Assembly: GCA_030549955.1 (NCBI GenBank)
Contig: JAUQQI010000126.1
Span: 1 to 21,297, forward strand
Length of the DNA stretch: 21,297 bases
From: Chloroflexota bacterium
GTDB taxonomy: Bacteria; Chloroflexota; Dehalococcoidia; JAUQQI01
Direction: 5' to 3'
The first letter of the stretch is position 1. Each line of letters opens with the position of its first letter. This document shows, one piece after another, positions 7,710 to 15,378 of this stretch. Below the pieces are notes generated by a model. That model was not told where the DNA came from. It made no database searches and worked only from the letters and a program-made list of their open reading frames with translations. The position numbers were made by a program, and so were the translations under genes.

Positions 7710-10700
7710 ATGCAGGCACTCGACCCAGCAATTTTTAAGGGACTTGAATGGCGGTGCATCGGGCCGTACCGGGGTGGTCGGGTCGTGGCGGTGGCCGGCC
7801 ACCCGACGGACACGTTTACGTTCTACTTTGGCGCTTGCGCTGGGGGCGTCTGGAAGACCACCGACGGGGGCCTCACCTGGGAATGCGTCTCCGACGGCTA
7901 CTTTAAGACCGCGGCCGTTGGGGCGATTGCCGTCGCCGAATCCGACCCGAACGTCATCTACGTCGGGATGGGCGAATCGTGCATCCGAAATAACGTCTCC
8001 CACGGCGACGGGGTTTATAAATCGACCGACGGCGGCAAGACCTGGGTCCACCTCGGCCTTTCGGATACCCGCCACATCGCCCGGATCCGGGTCCATCCCA
8101 CCAACCCCGATATCGTCTACGTCGCTGCCCTCGGCCATGCTTACGGCCCCAACGAGGAGCGGGGTATCTTCCGGTCGACTGACGGCGGCCGGACCTGGGA
8201 GCGAGTGCTTTACCGGGGCCCCAACGCCGGGGCCATCGACCTGGTGATGGACCCGACTAACCCGCGAGTACTTTACGCCGCCTTCTGGGAGGTCCGCCGG
8301 ACCTTTTGGAGCCTGACCAGCGGCGGCCCCGGGAGCGGCATCTTTAAGTCGACCGACGGCGGCGATACCTGGGTCGAGCTCACAACCAACCCCGGGCTCC
8401 CCACCGGCGTCAAGGGCCGGATTGGCCTGGCGATGTCGGCGGCGAAGCCCGACCGGGTCTGGGCCATCGTCGAAGCCGTTGACGGGGCCGTCTTTCGGTC
8501 CGACGACGGGGGTGCAACCTGGGAGCGGCTGAGCGAGCAGGGCGACCTGCGCCGCCGCGCCTGGTATTATCAGCACATCGTCGCCGACCCCCAGGATCCC
8601 GAAACGGTTTACGTTCTGAATATCGAGCTCTGGAAGTCGACCGACGGCGGCCGCACCTTCACGACGATGGCATCGCCCCACGGCGACCACCACGACCTCT
8701 GGATTGACCCCCGGAACCCGAAGCGGATGGTCCTGGGCCATGACGGCGGCGCCAGCGTCAGCTTCGACGGCGGCCAGTCCTGGACGCCCATCGACAACCA
8801 GCCCACCGCCCAGATGTACCACGTGACGACCGACAACCAGGTTCCCTACCGGGTTTACGGCTCCCAGCAGGATAACACCGCCATTAGCCTCCCGAGCCGG
8901 TCGATAACGGGGGCGATTACCCAGACCGAATGGTACAAGCCCGGCGGGGGCGAGAGCGGCTACATCGCCGTAAAACCCGACGACCCGAACATCGTCGTCG
9001 GCGGGGCCATCGGTAGCGGCTTCGGCAACGGCCGGCTGATCCTTTACGACCGGCGGACCGGCCAGGAACGAAATATAACCGTCTGGCCGGAGGCCACTGG
9101 CATGGGGGTCGGCGCAAAAGACCTCAAGTACCGGTTCCGCTGGACCTTTCCTATCCTCTTCTCGCCCCACGACCCGGACACCCTCTACGTTGCCGGAAAC
9201 GTTATCTTCCGGTCCCGAAATCTCGGCCTGAGCTGGGAAGTCATCAGCCCCGACCTGACCCGGAATGACCCGACAAAGCTCGAACCGTCCGGTGGCCCGA
9301 TCACAAAAGACAACACCGGCGCCGAGGTTTACTGCACCATCTTTTCCTTCGTCGAATCTCCCCACGAGCCGGGGGTGTTCTGGGCCGGAACAGACGACGG
9401 CCTGATTCACCTCTCCCGGGACGGGGGCAAAACCTGGCAGAACGTCACCCCGCCCGACCTGCCGGAATGGGCCCTTATCAGCATGGTCGAATGCTCGCCC
9501 CACGACCCGGCGACGGTCTACGTCGCGGCGACCCGCTACCAGCTCGACGATTTCCGGCCCTATCTTTACAAAACCGGTGACTACGGTCGGACCTGGACGA
9601 GGATCACGAATGGCATCCCCGAAAACGACTTTACCCGGTGCATCCGGGAGGACCCGGTCCGCCGGGGCCTGCTCTTTGCCGGGACCGAGACCGGCCTCTA
9701 CGTGTCTTTTGACGACGGGGCGAACTGGCACCGGTTCCACGGCCGGAACCTGCCGGTCGTCCCCATTTACGACCTGGTTATCAAGGATGACGACCTGATC
9801 GTCGCAACCCACGGCCGGTCCTTCTGGATTCTCGACGACATAACCCCCCTCCGTCAGCTCAGCGAAGAGGCCCTGGCTGAGCCGGCCTGGCTTGCTCAGC
9901 CCCGTCGGACCATCCGGTTCAAAACCTACCGGGGCTTCGGGAATCGGCCCCTGGTCGGCCAGAAAAACTACCGGATGGCCGGCCCCGTCGTAACCACGTA
10001 TAAGGTGGTAAAGAAGACAAACGGCCAGACTGAAGAGGTGTTCCTTGATGCCGGAAAGAACCCGCCGGACGGGGTAATCGTAACCTACTATTTCCGGGAA
10101 AAGCCTCGGGACGAAGTTACCCTGACCTTCCTTGACGCCGCCGGGGAAGTCATCAAGACGTTCACGAGCCGCGAGCCCGAAAAGCCCCGACCCGGGGAGC
10201 CACCCCGCAAGGAGGAGCCCAGGGTATCAGCTGAGGCCGGCCTCAACCGGTTCGTCTGGGATATGCGCTACCCGGATGCGGTCGCCATTCCGGAGGACCG
10301 GGCAACCTTCAACCCGCCCCGGGTCAACCTCCTGCTCGGGCCGGTTGTCCCGCCCGGCCGGTATCAGGTCCAGCTAAAGGTCGGGGAAATAACCCTGACC
10401 CGGCTCTTCGAGATCGTCAAGGACCCGCGGGTAAGGGCGACGCAGCGGGACCTGGAGGCCCAGTTCCGCCTGCTTTTGCAGATCCGGGACCGCCTTTCGG
10501 AAACCCATCAGGCGGTTCTCCGCTGTCGGGATGTCCGCCGTCAGCTTGAGGAGGTCGTCCAGCGGGCCGAGGGCCGGCCGGACGCGGCCGACCTCGTGAA
10601 AGCCGGCCGGGAGCTGGCTGAAAGGCTCCGGGCCATTGAAGCTGAGCTCTGGCGGGAAGAGGCGGACAGCCCGCTGGCCCCGCCCAGTGCCCTCAACTTC

Positions 10701-10889
10701 CGGCTGGGCGCCCTTGCGACCTTTATCGACTCGGCCGACTACGCCCCGGCCCGCCAGCACCGGGAGGTCTTCCGCGACCTGTCGGCCCGGATCAGGCGGC
10801 AGCTGCGGGAGCTTCGGCGCCTCTACCGGACCGAGGTGGCGGCCTTTAACCGGCTCGCCCGGCGGACCGGCCTGCGGGTCATCTGCTAG
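7710..10889 (+). CDS. Large Asp-box (BNR/sortilin-like) beta-propeller protein
   Basis: This 1059-residue protein belongs to the group annotated as VPS10/sortilin-like or BNR-repeat glycosyl hydrolase-like proteins. It opens with LEWRCIGPYRGGRVVAVAG and contains about eleven Asp boxes of the form SxDxGxTW, including KTTDGGLTW (49-57), KSTDGGKTW, RSTDGGRTW, KSTDGGDTW, RSDDGGATW and LSRDGGKTW. These predict one large or two tandem propellers over residues 1-710, ending at VATHGRSFWILDDITPL. Residues about 730-900 look beta-rich, and the last 150 residues are helical and arginine-rich. Family members I know usually start with a secretion signal; none is seen here. GGAGGG 5 nt before the ATG supports the start. 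Catalytic activity is not established for the family. Its stop codon overlaps the stop of the opposing HAD gene. A role linked to the upstream peptidase homologue is only suggested by adjacency. Confidence 0.85.
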   Translation: MQALDPAIFKGLEWRCIGPYRGGRVVAVAGHPTDTFTFYFGACAGGVWKTTDGGLTWECVSDGYFKTAAVGAIAVAESDPNVIYVGMGESCIRNNVSHGDGVYKSTDGGKTWVHLGLSDTRHIARIRVHPTNPDIVYVAALGHAYGPNEERGIFRSTDGGRTWERVLYRGPNAGAIDLVMDPTNPRVLYAAFWEVRRTFWSLTSGGPGSGIFKSTDGGDTWVELTTNPGLPTGVKGRIGLAMSAAKPDRVWAIVEAVDGAVFRSDDGGATWERLSEQGDLRRRAWYYQHIVADPQDPETVYVLNIELWKSTDGGRTFTTMASPHGDHHDLWIDPRNPKRMVLGHDGGASVSFDGGQSWTPIDNQPTAQMYHVTTDNQVPYRVYGSQQDNTAISLPSRSITGAITQTEWYKPGGGESGYIAVKPDDPNIVVGGAIGSGFGNGRLILYDRRTGQERNITVWPEATGMGVGAKDLKYRFRWTFPILFSPHDPDTLYVAGNVIFRSRNLGLSWEVISPDLTRNDPTKLEPSGGPITKDNTGAEVYCTIFSFVESPHEPGVFWAGTDDGLIHLSRDGGKTWQNVTPPDLPEWALISMVECSPHDPATVYVAATRYQLDDFRPYLYKTGDYGRTWTRITNGIPENDFTRCIREDPVRRGLLFAGTETGLYVSFDDGANWHRFHGRNLPVVPIYDLVIKDDDLIVATHGRSFWILDDITPLRQLSEEALAEPAWLAQPRRTIRFKTYRGFGNRPLVGQKNYRMAGPVVTTYKVVKKTNGQTEEVFLDAGKNPPDGVIVTYYFREKPRDEVTLTFLDAAGEVIKTFTSREPEKPRPGEPPRKEEPRVSAEAGLNRFVWDMRYPDAVAIPEDRATFNPPRVNLLLGPVVPPGRYQVQLKVGEITLTRLFEIVKDPRVRATQRDLEAQFRLLLQIRDRLSETHQAVLRCRDVRRQLEEVVQRAEGRPDAADLVKAGRELAERLRAIEAELWREEADSPLAPPSALNFRLGALATFIDSADYAPARQHREVFRDLSARIRRQLRELRRLYRTEVAAFNRLARRTGLRVIC

Positions 10890-11560
10890 AGCAGGCCCAG
10901 GATACCGGTGAGGTCGGCGAACTCAAAATCGGGCCCGAGGGCCGGCTCAAGAACGTAATCCCGGCCCCGGTTTGACCAGGCGCAGGGTAGCCCGAACGAC
11001 CGGGCACCCATCACGTCGCTGGCTGAGCCGGCCACATGGAGGACCTCCGACCGGTTGAGGCCCAGGGCCTTAAGGGGCAGTTCGTAGATGGCCGGGTGGG
11101 GCTTGTAAAAGCCAGCCTGGTCGGCCGAGAAGATATGGTCAACGGGTACCGGGAGGGCTGCCGCAAGCTCGCGAAGCATCGCCTCATCGCCGTTCGAAAG
11201 CAGGGCCGTAAGACAGCCCCGGGCCTTCACCCCGGCCAGCACCTCGCCGGCCTCGGGCCAGGGCCGCAGGCGGTTCCAGGCGGCGACCAGGGCCGCCCGG
11301 GTCTCGGCCGGAAGCTCCAGGTTATGGCGCTTCAGGGCGTAATCAAGGGCCCGCTCGGTCAGATACTGAAACTTTAGGTGACCCCGGCCCAGGGAATTAC
11401 TCATCAGGGCAAATTCGAGCTGTTTTGACCGCCAGAGCCGGAAAAAGGCCACCGGGTCCACCTCCGAAGGCAGGACAGCCCGGACTTCGGGGACCATGCT
11501 GCCTTCCAGGTCAAAGAGGGCCGCGTAGACATCGAACGTGACCAGCTTGTACCTTGCCAT
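10886..11560 (-). CDS. HAD-superfamily hydrolase, haloacid dehalogenase type II-like
   Basis: The 224-residue product has the HAD Rossmannoid core. Motif I is FDVYAALFD with nucleophile D10; motif II is LLSNGDE; motif III lysine lies in FYKPHPAIYEL; motif IV is represented by HVAGSASDVMGARSFGLPCAW. The spacing and the helical cap between motifs I and II (about residues 20-90) resemble L-2-haloacid dehalogenases and related small-molecule phosphatases. Motif I has AA where GT is usual (DVYGTL), which may alter phosphate or halide handling. The substrate cannot be assigned. A TATAAT box ends 9 nt before the ATG, implying a leaderless message. It is divergent from archease and overlaps the preceding convergent gene by four bases (CTAG). 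Confidence 0.85.
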   Translation of the reverse strand: MARYKLVTFDVYAALFDLEGSMVPEVRAVLPSEVDPVAFFRLWRSKQLEFALMSNSLGRGHLKFQYLTERALDYALKRHNLELPAETRAALVAAWNRLRPWPEAGEVLAGVKARGCLTALLSNGDEAMLRELAAALPVPVDHIFSADQAGFYKPHPAIYELPLKALGLNRSEVLHVAGSASDVMGARSFGLPCAWSNRGRDYVLEPALGPDFEFADLTGILGLL

Positions 11561-11569
11561 TGTAGTCTG

Positions 11570-11575
11570 ATTATA
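11570..11575 (-). promoter_or_regulatory. TATAAT -10 box of the HAD gene, leaderless arrangement
   Basis: Read on the minus strand, TATAAT ends 9 nt before the ATG at 11560. No Shine-Dalgarno is present. The -35 position of this promoter falls over the archease -10 box. Confidence 0.6.
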
Positions 11576-11597
11576 CCCGAGCCGCCGGGCCCGCGAC

Positions 11598-11603
11598 TAT
11601 AAT
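11598..11603 (+). promoter_or_regulatory. TATAAT -10 box of the archease-rtcB operon, leaderless arrangement
   Basis: TATAAT ends 10 nt before the ATG at 11614 with no Shine-Dalgarno between. It lies 22 bp from the divergent HAD -10 box, so the two promoters share DNA and probably cannot be occupied together. Confidence 0.6.
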
Positions 11604-11613
11604 CAAAATCGGG

Positions 11614-12042
11614 ATGGGCTACGAGTTCCTCGCCCACACCGCAGAAATCGGCGTCCGGGCCTGGGGAAAGGACCTGCCCGAGGCCTTCGCCGAGGCCGCC
11701 CGGGGCATGTTTGCGGTCATGTACGAGACCGACTCGGTCGGAGAGACGCTGGTCCGACGGGTCGAAGTTTCGGCCCCGGACCCCGAGGCCCTGCTGGTCG
11801 AGTGGCTCAACGCCCTGCTTTATCAGGCCACCGTTGACCACGCCGTCTTCGGCCGGTTTGACGTGGCCGTTGAGCCGCCGAAGGATGGGGGCGAGTGGCG
11901 GCTTCGGGCGGCTATTTACGGCGAACCGGTTGACCCGAAGCGGCACCAATTCGGGCTCGAAGTCAAGGCCGCGACCTACCATGGGCTTCGGGTCCAGACG
12001 GCTAACGGCCGGGCGGAGGTTGAGGTAATTCTTGATGTTTAA
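11614..12042 (+). CDS. Archease
   Basis: Archease is a small activator that speeds guanylation and turnover of the RNA ligase RtcB. The 142-residue product begins MGYEFLAHTAEIGVRAWGKD, the conserved N-terminal strand with the acidic/His region, followed by LPEAFAEAARGMFAVM, LLVEWLNALLYQ, and a C-terminal strand set ending YHGLRVQTANGRAEVEVILDV with the KAATYHGL signature. In many archeases the aspartate of the HTADI-like motif helps bind metal; here the motif reads HTAEIG, a conservative change. It lies 21 nt upstream of rtcB, the expected pairing, and is read from a leaderless TATAAT promoter. Confidence 0.93.
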   Translation: MGYEFLAHTAEIGVRAWGKDLPEAFAEAARGMFAVMYETDSVGETLVRRVEVSAPDPEALLVEWLNALLYQATVDHAVFGRFDVAVEPPKDGGEWRLRAAIYGEPVDPKRHQFGLEVKAATYHGLRVQTANGRAEVEVILDV

Positions 12043-12063
12043 CCACCAGAGGGGAGGATGGCG

Positions 12064-13524
12064 ATGACCGGACGGTGGGAAGGTCCGCTCCGAAAAATTG
12101 ATGACTACCACTGGGAAATTCCCCAGACTTACAAGCCCGGGATGCGGGTGCCGGGCCTCGTTATTGCCGACGAAACCCTGATTGAGCTCATCCGCCGGGA
12201 CCAGGCCCTCGAGCAGGTGGCGAATGTGGCGACCCTGCCCGGCATCGTCAAGTACTCCCTGGCGATGCCGGACATCCACTGGGGCTATGGGTTCCCGGTG
12301 GGTGGGGTGGCGGCGACGCGGGTCGACGACGGGGTGATCTCGCCGGGCGGGATCGGCTTCGACATCAACTGCGGGGTCCGGCTGCTCCGGACGAACCTGA
12401 CGGAGGCCGACGTGCGGCCCCGGATTGAGCGCCTGGCTGATGAGCTCTTTAGGAATGTCCCCTCCGGCGTCGGGGCCGAAGGCAAGGTCAAAGTCTCGGT
12501 GAAAGAGATCGACGAGATTCTGGTCCAGGGGGCCCGCTGGATGGTCGAGCGGGGCTACGGCTGGGCCTCCGACCTCGAAGTTACCGAGGAGGGCGGGGCC
12601 ATCCCCGGGGCGAACCCGGAGAAGGTGAGCCACCACGCCAAGGAAAGGGGAGCCTCCCAGCTCGGAACCCTCGGCTCCGGCAACCACTTCCTGGAGGTCC
12701 AGGCCGTCGACGAAATTTACGACCCGGATGCCGCCCGGGTCATGGGCATCGAACAGGTCGGCCAGGTGACAGTGCTTATCCACTGCGGTTCTCGGGGACT
12801 CGGCTACCAGGTCTGTGAAGACTACCTGCGGGTCATGGACCGGGCCTTAGCCAAATACGAGATCCGCCTACCGGACCGCCAGCTTGCCTGCGCCCCGTTT
12901 CGGTCGCCGGAGGGCCAGGATTACCTGGGGGCGATGCGGGGGGCAGCCAACTTCGCCTGGGCTAACCGTCAGCTCATCGCCTACTGGACCCGCTACTCGT
13001 TTGCTAAGATTTTCGAGTCAACTCCCGAGCGACTCGGGATGCACATGGTCTACGATGTCGCCCACAACATCGCCAAGGTCGAAGAATATGAGGTTGACGG
13101 CAAAATGATGACCTTGTGCGTCCACCGGAAAGGGGCGACCCGCGCCTTTCCGCCGGGCCATCCGGCTATTCCGGCCAGGTACCAGGGCATTGGCCAGCCG
13201 GTCCTAATTCCCGGCGATATGGGCCGTTATTCTTACGTTCTGGTCGGAACCGAGGACGCAATGCGCCAGTCCTGGGGCTCAACGGCCCACGGCGCCGGGC
13301 GGGTCCAGAGCCGAACGGCGGCCAAGAAAATGCTCAAAGGGGTTGACCTTATCGCCGAGCTGGCAAAGAGGGGGATTATCGTTCGGGTACAGAACCGGGC
13401 CCTCCTGGCCGAGGAGGCTTCGGAGGCCTATAAGGACGTTATTGAGGTCGTCAACGTCTGCCACAACGCCGGGATCTCCCGGAAGGTCGCACGCCTCCGG
13501 CCCCTGGCCGTCGTCAAAGGTTAA
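12064..13524 (+). CDS. rtcB: RNA-splicing ligase RtcB
   Basis: RtcB joins 2',3'-cyclic phosphate (or 3'-phosphate) and 5'-hydroxyl RNA ends using GTP and Mn2+, in RNA repair or tRNA splicing. The 486-residue protein shows all expected metal and nucleotide residues: GGIGFDINCGVRLL (C103), GSGNHFLEVQ (H208), IHCGSRGLG (H240), DVAHNIAKVEEY (H334) and STAHGAGRVQSR, where H409 matches the guanylated histidine of the family. The ATG at 12064 is preferred over one at 12058 because GGGGAGG ends directly against the latter but lies 6 nt before the former. It is cotranscribed with archease, which activates it. No tRNA intron or RNA-cleaving toxin is visible next to it, so stress-induced RNA repair is the likelier purpose; that is inference. 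Confidence 0.96.
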   Translation: MTGRWEGPLRKIDDYHWEIPQTYKPGMRVPGLVIADETLIELIRRDQALEQVANVATLPGIVKYSLAMPDIHWGYGFPVGGVAATRVDDGVISPGGIGFDINCGVRLLRTNLTEADVRPRIERLADELFRNVPSGVGAEGKVKVSVKEIDEILVQGARWMVERGYGWASDLEVTEEGGAIPGANPEKVSHHAKERGASQLGTLGSGNHFLEVQAVDEIYDPDAARVMGIEQVGQVTVLIHCGSRGLGYQVCEDYLRVMDRALAKYEIRLPDRQLACAPFRSPEGQDYLGAMRGAANFAWANRQLIAYWTRYSFAKIFESTPERLGMHMVYDVAHNIAKVEEYEVDGKMMTLCVHRKGATRAFPPGHPAIPARYQGIGQPVLIPGDMGRYSYVLVGTEDAMRQSWGSTAHGAGRVQSRTAAKKMLKGVDLIAELAKRGIIVRVQNRALLAEEASEAYKDVIEVVNVCHNAGISRKVARLRPLAVVKG

Positions 13525-13534
13525 AGCAGGGCGG

Positions 13535-13572
13535 TTGCATTTTGCCGAACTGGTGTGCTAGCATCCGCTAGC
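13535..13572 (+). promoter_or_regulatory. Promoter and double GCTAGC operator-like site of the PLP enzyme operon
   Basis: TTGCAT (13535-13540), an 18-bp spacer, and TAGCAT (13559-13564) preceded by TGC form an extended -10 promoter ending 9 nt before the ATG. Two copies of the palindrome GCTAGC (13557-13562 and 13567-13572) are spaced exactly 10 bp apart, one on the -10 box and one just before the start codon. This looks like an operator on one face of the helix. Confidence 0.5.
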
Positions 13573-13573
13573 G

Positions 13574-14779
13574 ATGGGAGAAGACCCTTTGCCCGGCTTC
13601 GGCACCCGGGCCGTCCACAGCGGCGGCGGACACGAGACCCCGGCCGGGGACTTCCGGCCGTCAGTTTTTCCGATTTACGCCGCGAGCGCCTTTTACTACC
13701 CGACTCAGGCCGACCTGGATGCCGTTTTCGCCGGCGAAAAGCCCGGATTCGTTTACACCCGGAACGCAAACCCCACCGTCGCCGCCCTGGAACGGGCCGT
13801 GGCCGACCTGGAGGGCGGGTCGGCGGCGGTGGCCTTCGGGTCGGGCATGGCCGCGGTCCACGCGGCCCTGCTTGCCCTGGAGCTTGGGCCCGGCGACCGG
13901 CTCCTGGTTGCCCGGGACCTCTACGGTGCCACCCGGGACCTGTTGCTTACGTTTTTTGCGCCGATGGGGGTTGGCGTTCGGTTCGCCGACCTGACCGACT
14001 TAGAGAACGCCGAGGGGCTCCTGGCGGCCGACCGGCCCAAGGGGCTCTTTTTCGAGGCTGTGACCAACCCGGTCCTGCGGGTCCTTGACGTCCCCGCCCT
14101 GACCGGACTCGGCCACAAATACGGGGCAAAGGTCGTCGTCGACGCCACCTTCACGACCCCCTATCTCTACCGGCCGCTGGCCGCCGGCGTCGACCTGGTC
14201 GTTCACTCGGCCACGAAGTACCTGGCCGGCCACGGTGATGTGATGGGCGGGGTAGTGGTGACGGGGCCTGACCTCGAGCCGGCCCTCCGGACGACCCTCC
14301 GGCTCGTCGGGTCGGTGCTGGGACCTTTCGAGGCCTGGCTTATCCTGCGGGGCATCCGGACCCTGCACCTGCGGCTCGAGCGCCACTGCACGAACGCCGC
14401 CCGGGTTGCCGACTGGCTTGCGACCCACCCGAAAATAAGCCGGGTTTATTACCCGGGGCGGTCGGACCACCCCGACCACGCCGTCGCCCGCAAGCTTTTC
14501 GGCAGCCACTTCGGCGGCATGGTGGCCTTTGAGCTCAAGAACGGTACTCGCGACCGGACGATGCGGTTTATTGATGGGCTCCGCCTCTGCCGGCCGGCCC
14601 CAACCCTCGGGGATATATTCACCGAAGTGCTCTATCCCCCCATAAGCTCCCACCGGTACCTGGGCCCGGAGGAAAGAAAGCGTCTTGGCATCACCGACGG
14701 GCTGGTACGGATGTCTGTGGGCATCGAGGACCCCGAGGACATCATCGCCGACCTGGAGCAGGCCCTGGCAAACGCATGA
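13574..14779 (+). CDS. Cys/Met metabolism PLP-dependent enzyme (cystathionine/methionine gamma-lyase or synthase type)
   Basis: The 401-residue protein is a fold-type I PLP enzyme of the Cys/Met metabolism family. It begins GFGTRAVHSG, then has FVYTRNANPTVAALE (Y61 and R63 contact the cofactor of the neighbouring subunit), FGSGMAAVHAALLAL, VVVDATFTTPYLYRPL and HSATKYLAGHGD, where K215 forms the Schiff base. The C-terminal substrate domain contains RTLHLRLERHC and VRMSVGIEDPEDIIADLEQAL. Members include cystathionine gamma-synthase, cystathionine gamma-lyase, methionine gamma-lyase and O-acylhomoserine sulfhydrylase; sequence reading alone does not separate these. It heads an operon and appears leaderless. 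Its stop overlaps the next start as ATGA, indicating translational coupling to the HAS-barrel gene, an unexpected partner. Confidence 0.9.
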   Translation: MGEDPLPGFGTRAVHSGGGHETPAGDFRPSVFPIYAASAFYYPTQADLDAVFAGEKPGFVYTRNANPTVAALERAVADLEGGSAAVAFGSGMAAVHAALLALELGPGDRLLVARDLYGATRDLLLTFFAPMGVGVRFADLTDLENAEGLLAADRPKGLFFEAVTNPVLRVLDVPALTGLGHKYGAKVVVDATFTTPYLYRPLAAGVDLVVHSATKYLAGHGDVMGGVVVTGPDLEPALRTTLRLVGSVLGPFEAWLILRGIRTLHLRLERHCTNAARVADWLATHPKISRVYYPGRSDHPDHAVARKLFGSHFGGMVAFELKNGTRDRTMRFIDGLRLCRPAPTLGDIFTEVLYPPISSHRYLGPEERKRLGITDGLVRMSVGIEDPEDIIADLEQALANA

Positions 14780-15378
14780 CCGAGCTCGACTTCAGGGTTG
14801 GTGAAGTCATCGAAACGTCAACGTCAAGGTTCGTCGCCCACTGCTACGACCTGCACGGGGCCCCGGCCCTGGGTAGTCTCGTCCGAACGGGGGCCCCGGA
14901 CCGGGCGGTCTTCGGCCTGGTGGCCGGGGTTTCCACCACCGGGATCGACCCGGGCCGTCGGCCGGTCGCCCGCGGGCGGCAGGAGACCGACCCGGCCGAG
15001 ATCTTTAAGAAAAACCCCCAGCTTACCCGGCTTTTCCGGACAGAGTTCGAGGCGATCATTGTCGGCCACGCCGACGGCGGAACCATCCGGCAGGCCCTCC
15101 CCCCAACCCCGCCCCGGGTCCACGACTTCGTTTACCTTTGTCGGCCGGACGAGGCGGTGCGCTTTACCGAGCGGCTTGACTTTCTCGCCCTGGTCCTCGA
15201 GCAGCCCGCGCCGGCCCCGGCCGACGAGCTGATCGCGGCCGCGGTCCGCCAGGCCGCCGGCCACCGGCCCCACCCTGACGAGTTTCTTGTCCGGGCCGGC
15301 CGGGAGCTGGCCCGATTGCTCGCCCTGGACCCGGTCCGGCTGCAACTGCTCTTGCGGAGGCTCAAACATGCGGACTGA
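14776..15378 (+). CDS. Stand-alone HAS-barrel protein, probable HerA partner
   Basis: The 200-residue product has an N-terminal beta-rich segment, FRVGEVIETSTSRFVAHCYDL followed by PALGSLVRTG and VFGLVAGVSTTGIDPGRRPV (residues about 5-62), that resembles the HAS barrel otherwise found at the N-terminus of HerA/FtsK-type ATPases. Downstream are NPQLTRLFRTEFEAIIVGH, VHDFVYLCRPDEAVRF and a helical C-terminus with EFLVRAGRELARLLALDP. I recall similar short proteins next to HerA genes in Chloroflexota and cyanobacteria but no experimentally assigned function. It starts in an ATGA overlap with the preceding gene and ends in an 11-nt overlap with herA, so the pair is very likely made together. It may be an assembly, loading or adaptor subunit of the hexameric ATPase. 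It is not a NurA nuclease: it is shorter and lacks an evident nuclease motif. Confidence 0.7.
   Translation: MTELDFRVGEVIETSTSRFVAHCYDLHGAPALGSLVRTGAPDRAVFGLVAGVSTTGIDPGRRPVARGRQETDPAEIFKKNPQLTRLFRTEFEAIIVGHADGGTIRQALPPTPPRVHDFVYLCRPDEAVRFTERLDFLALVLEQPAPAPADELIAAAVRQAAGHRPHPDEFLVRAGRELARLLALDPVRLQLLLRRLKHAD

Noticed and set aside
8020..8660. Repeated GACCGACGGCGG-like DNA words as a possible DNA repeat array
   Set aside because: They encode the recurring Asp-box STDGG of the propeller protein at irregular spacing, so they reflect protein repeats.
7554..9812. A 752-codon open frame on the minus strand opposite the propeller and dipeptidase genes
   Set aside because: It mirrors strongly GC-biased codons of recognised plus-strand genes, gives a proline, glycine and aspartate-rich product with no known motif, and has no promoter or ribosome site. 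Other long antisense frames (6343-7551, 11404-12783, 16797-18254) were rejected for the same reasons.
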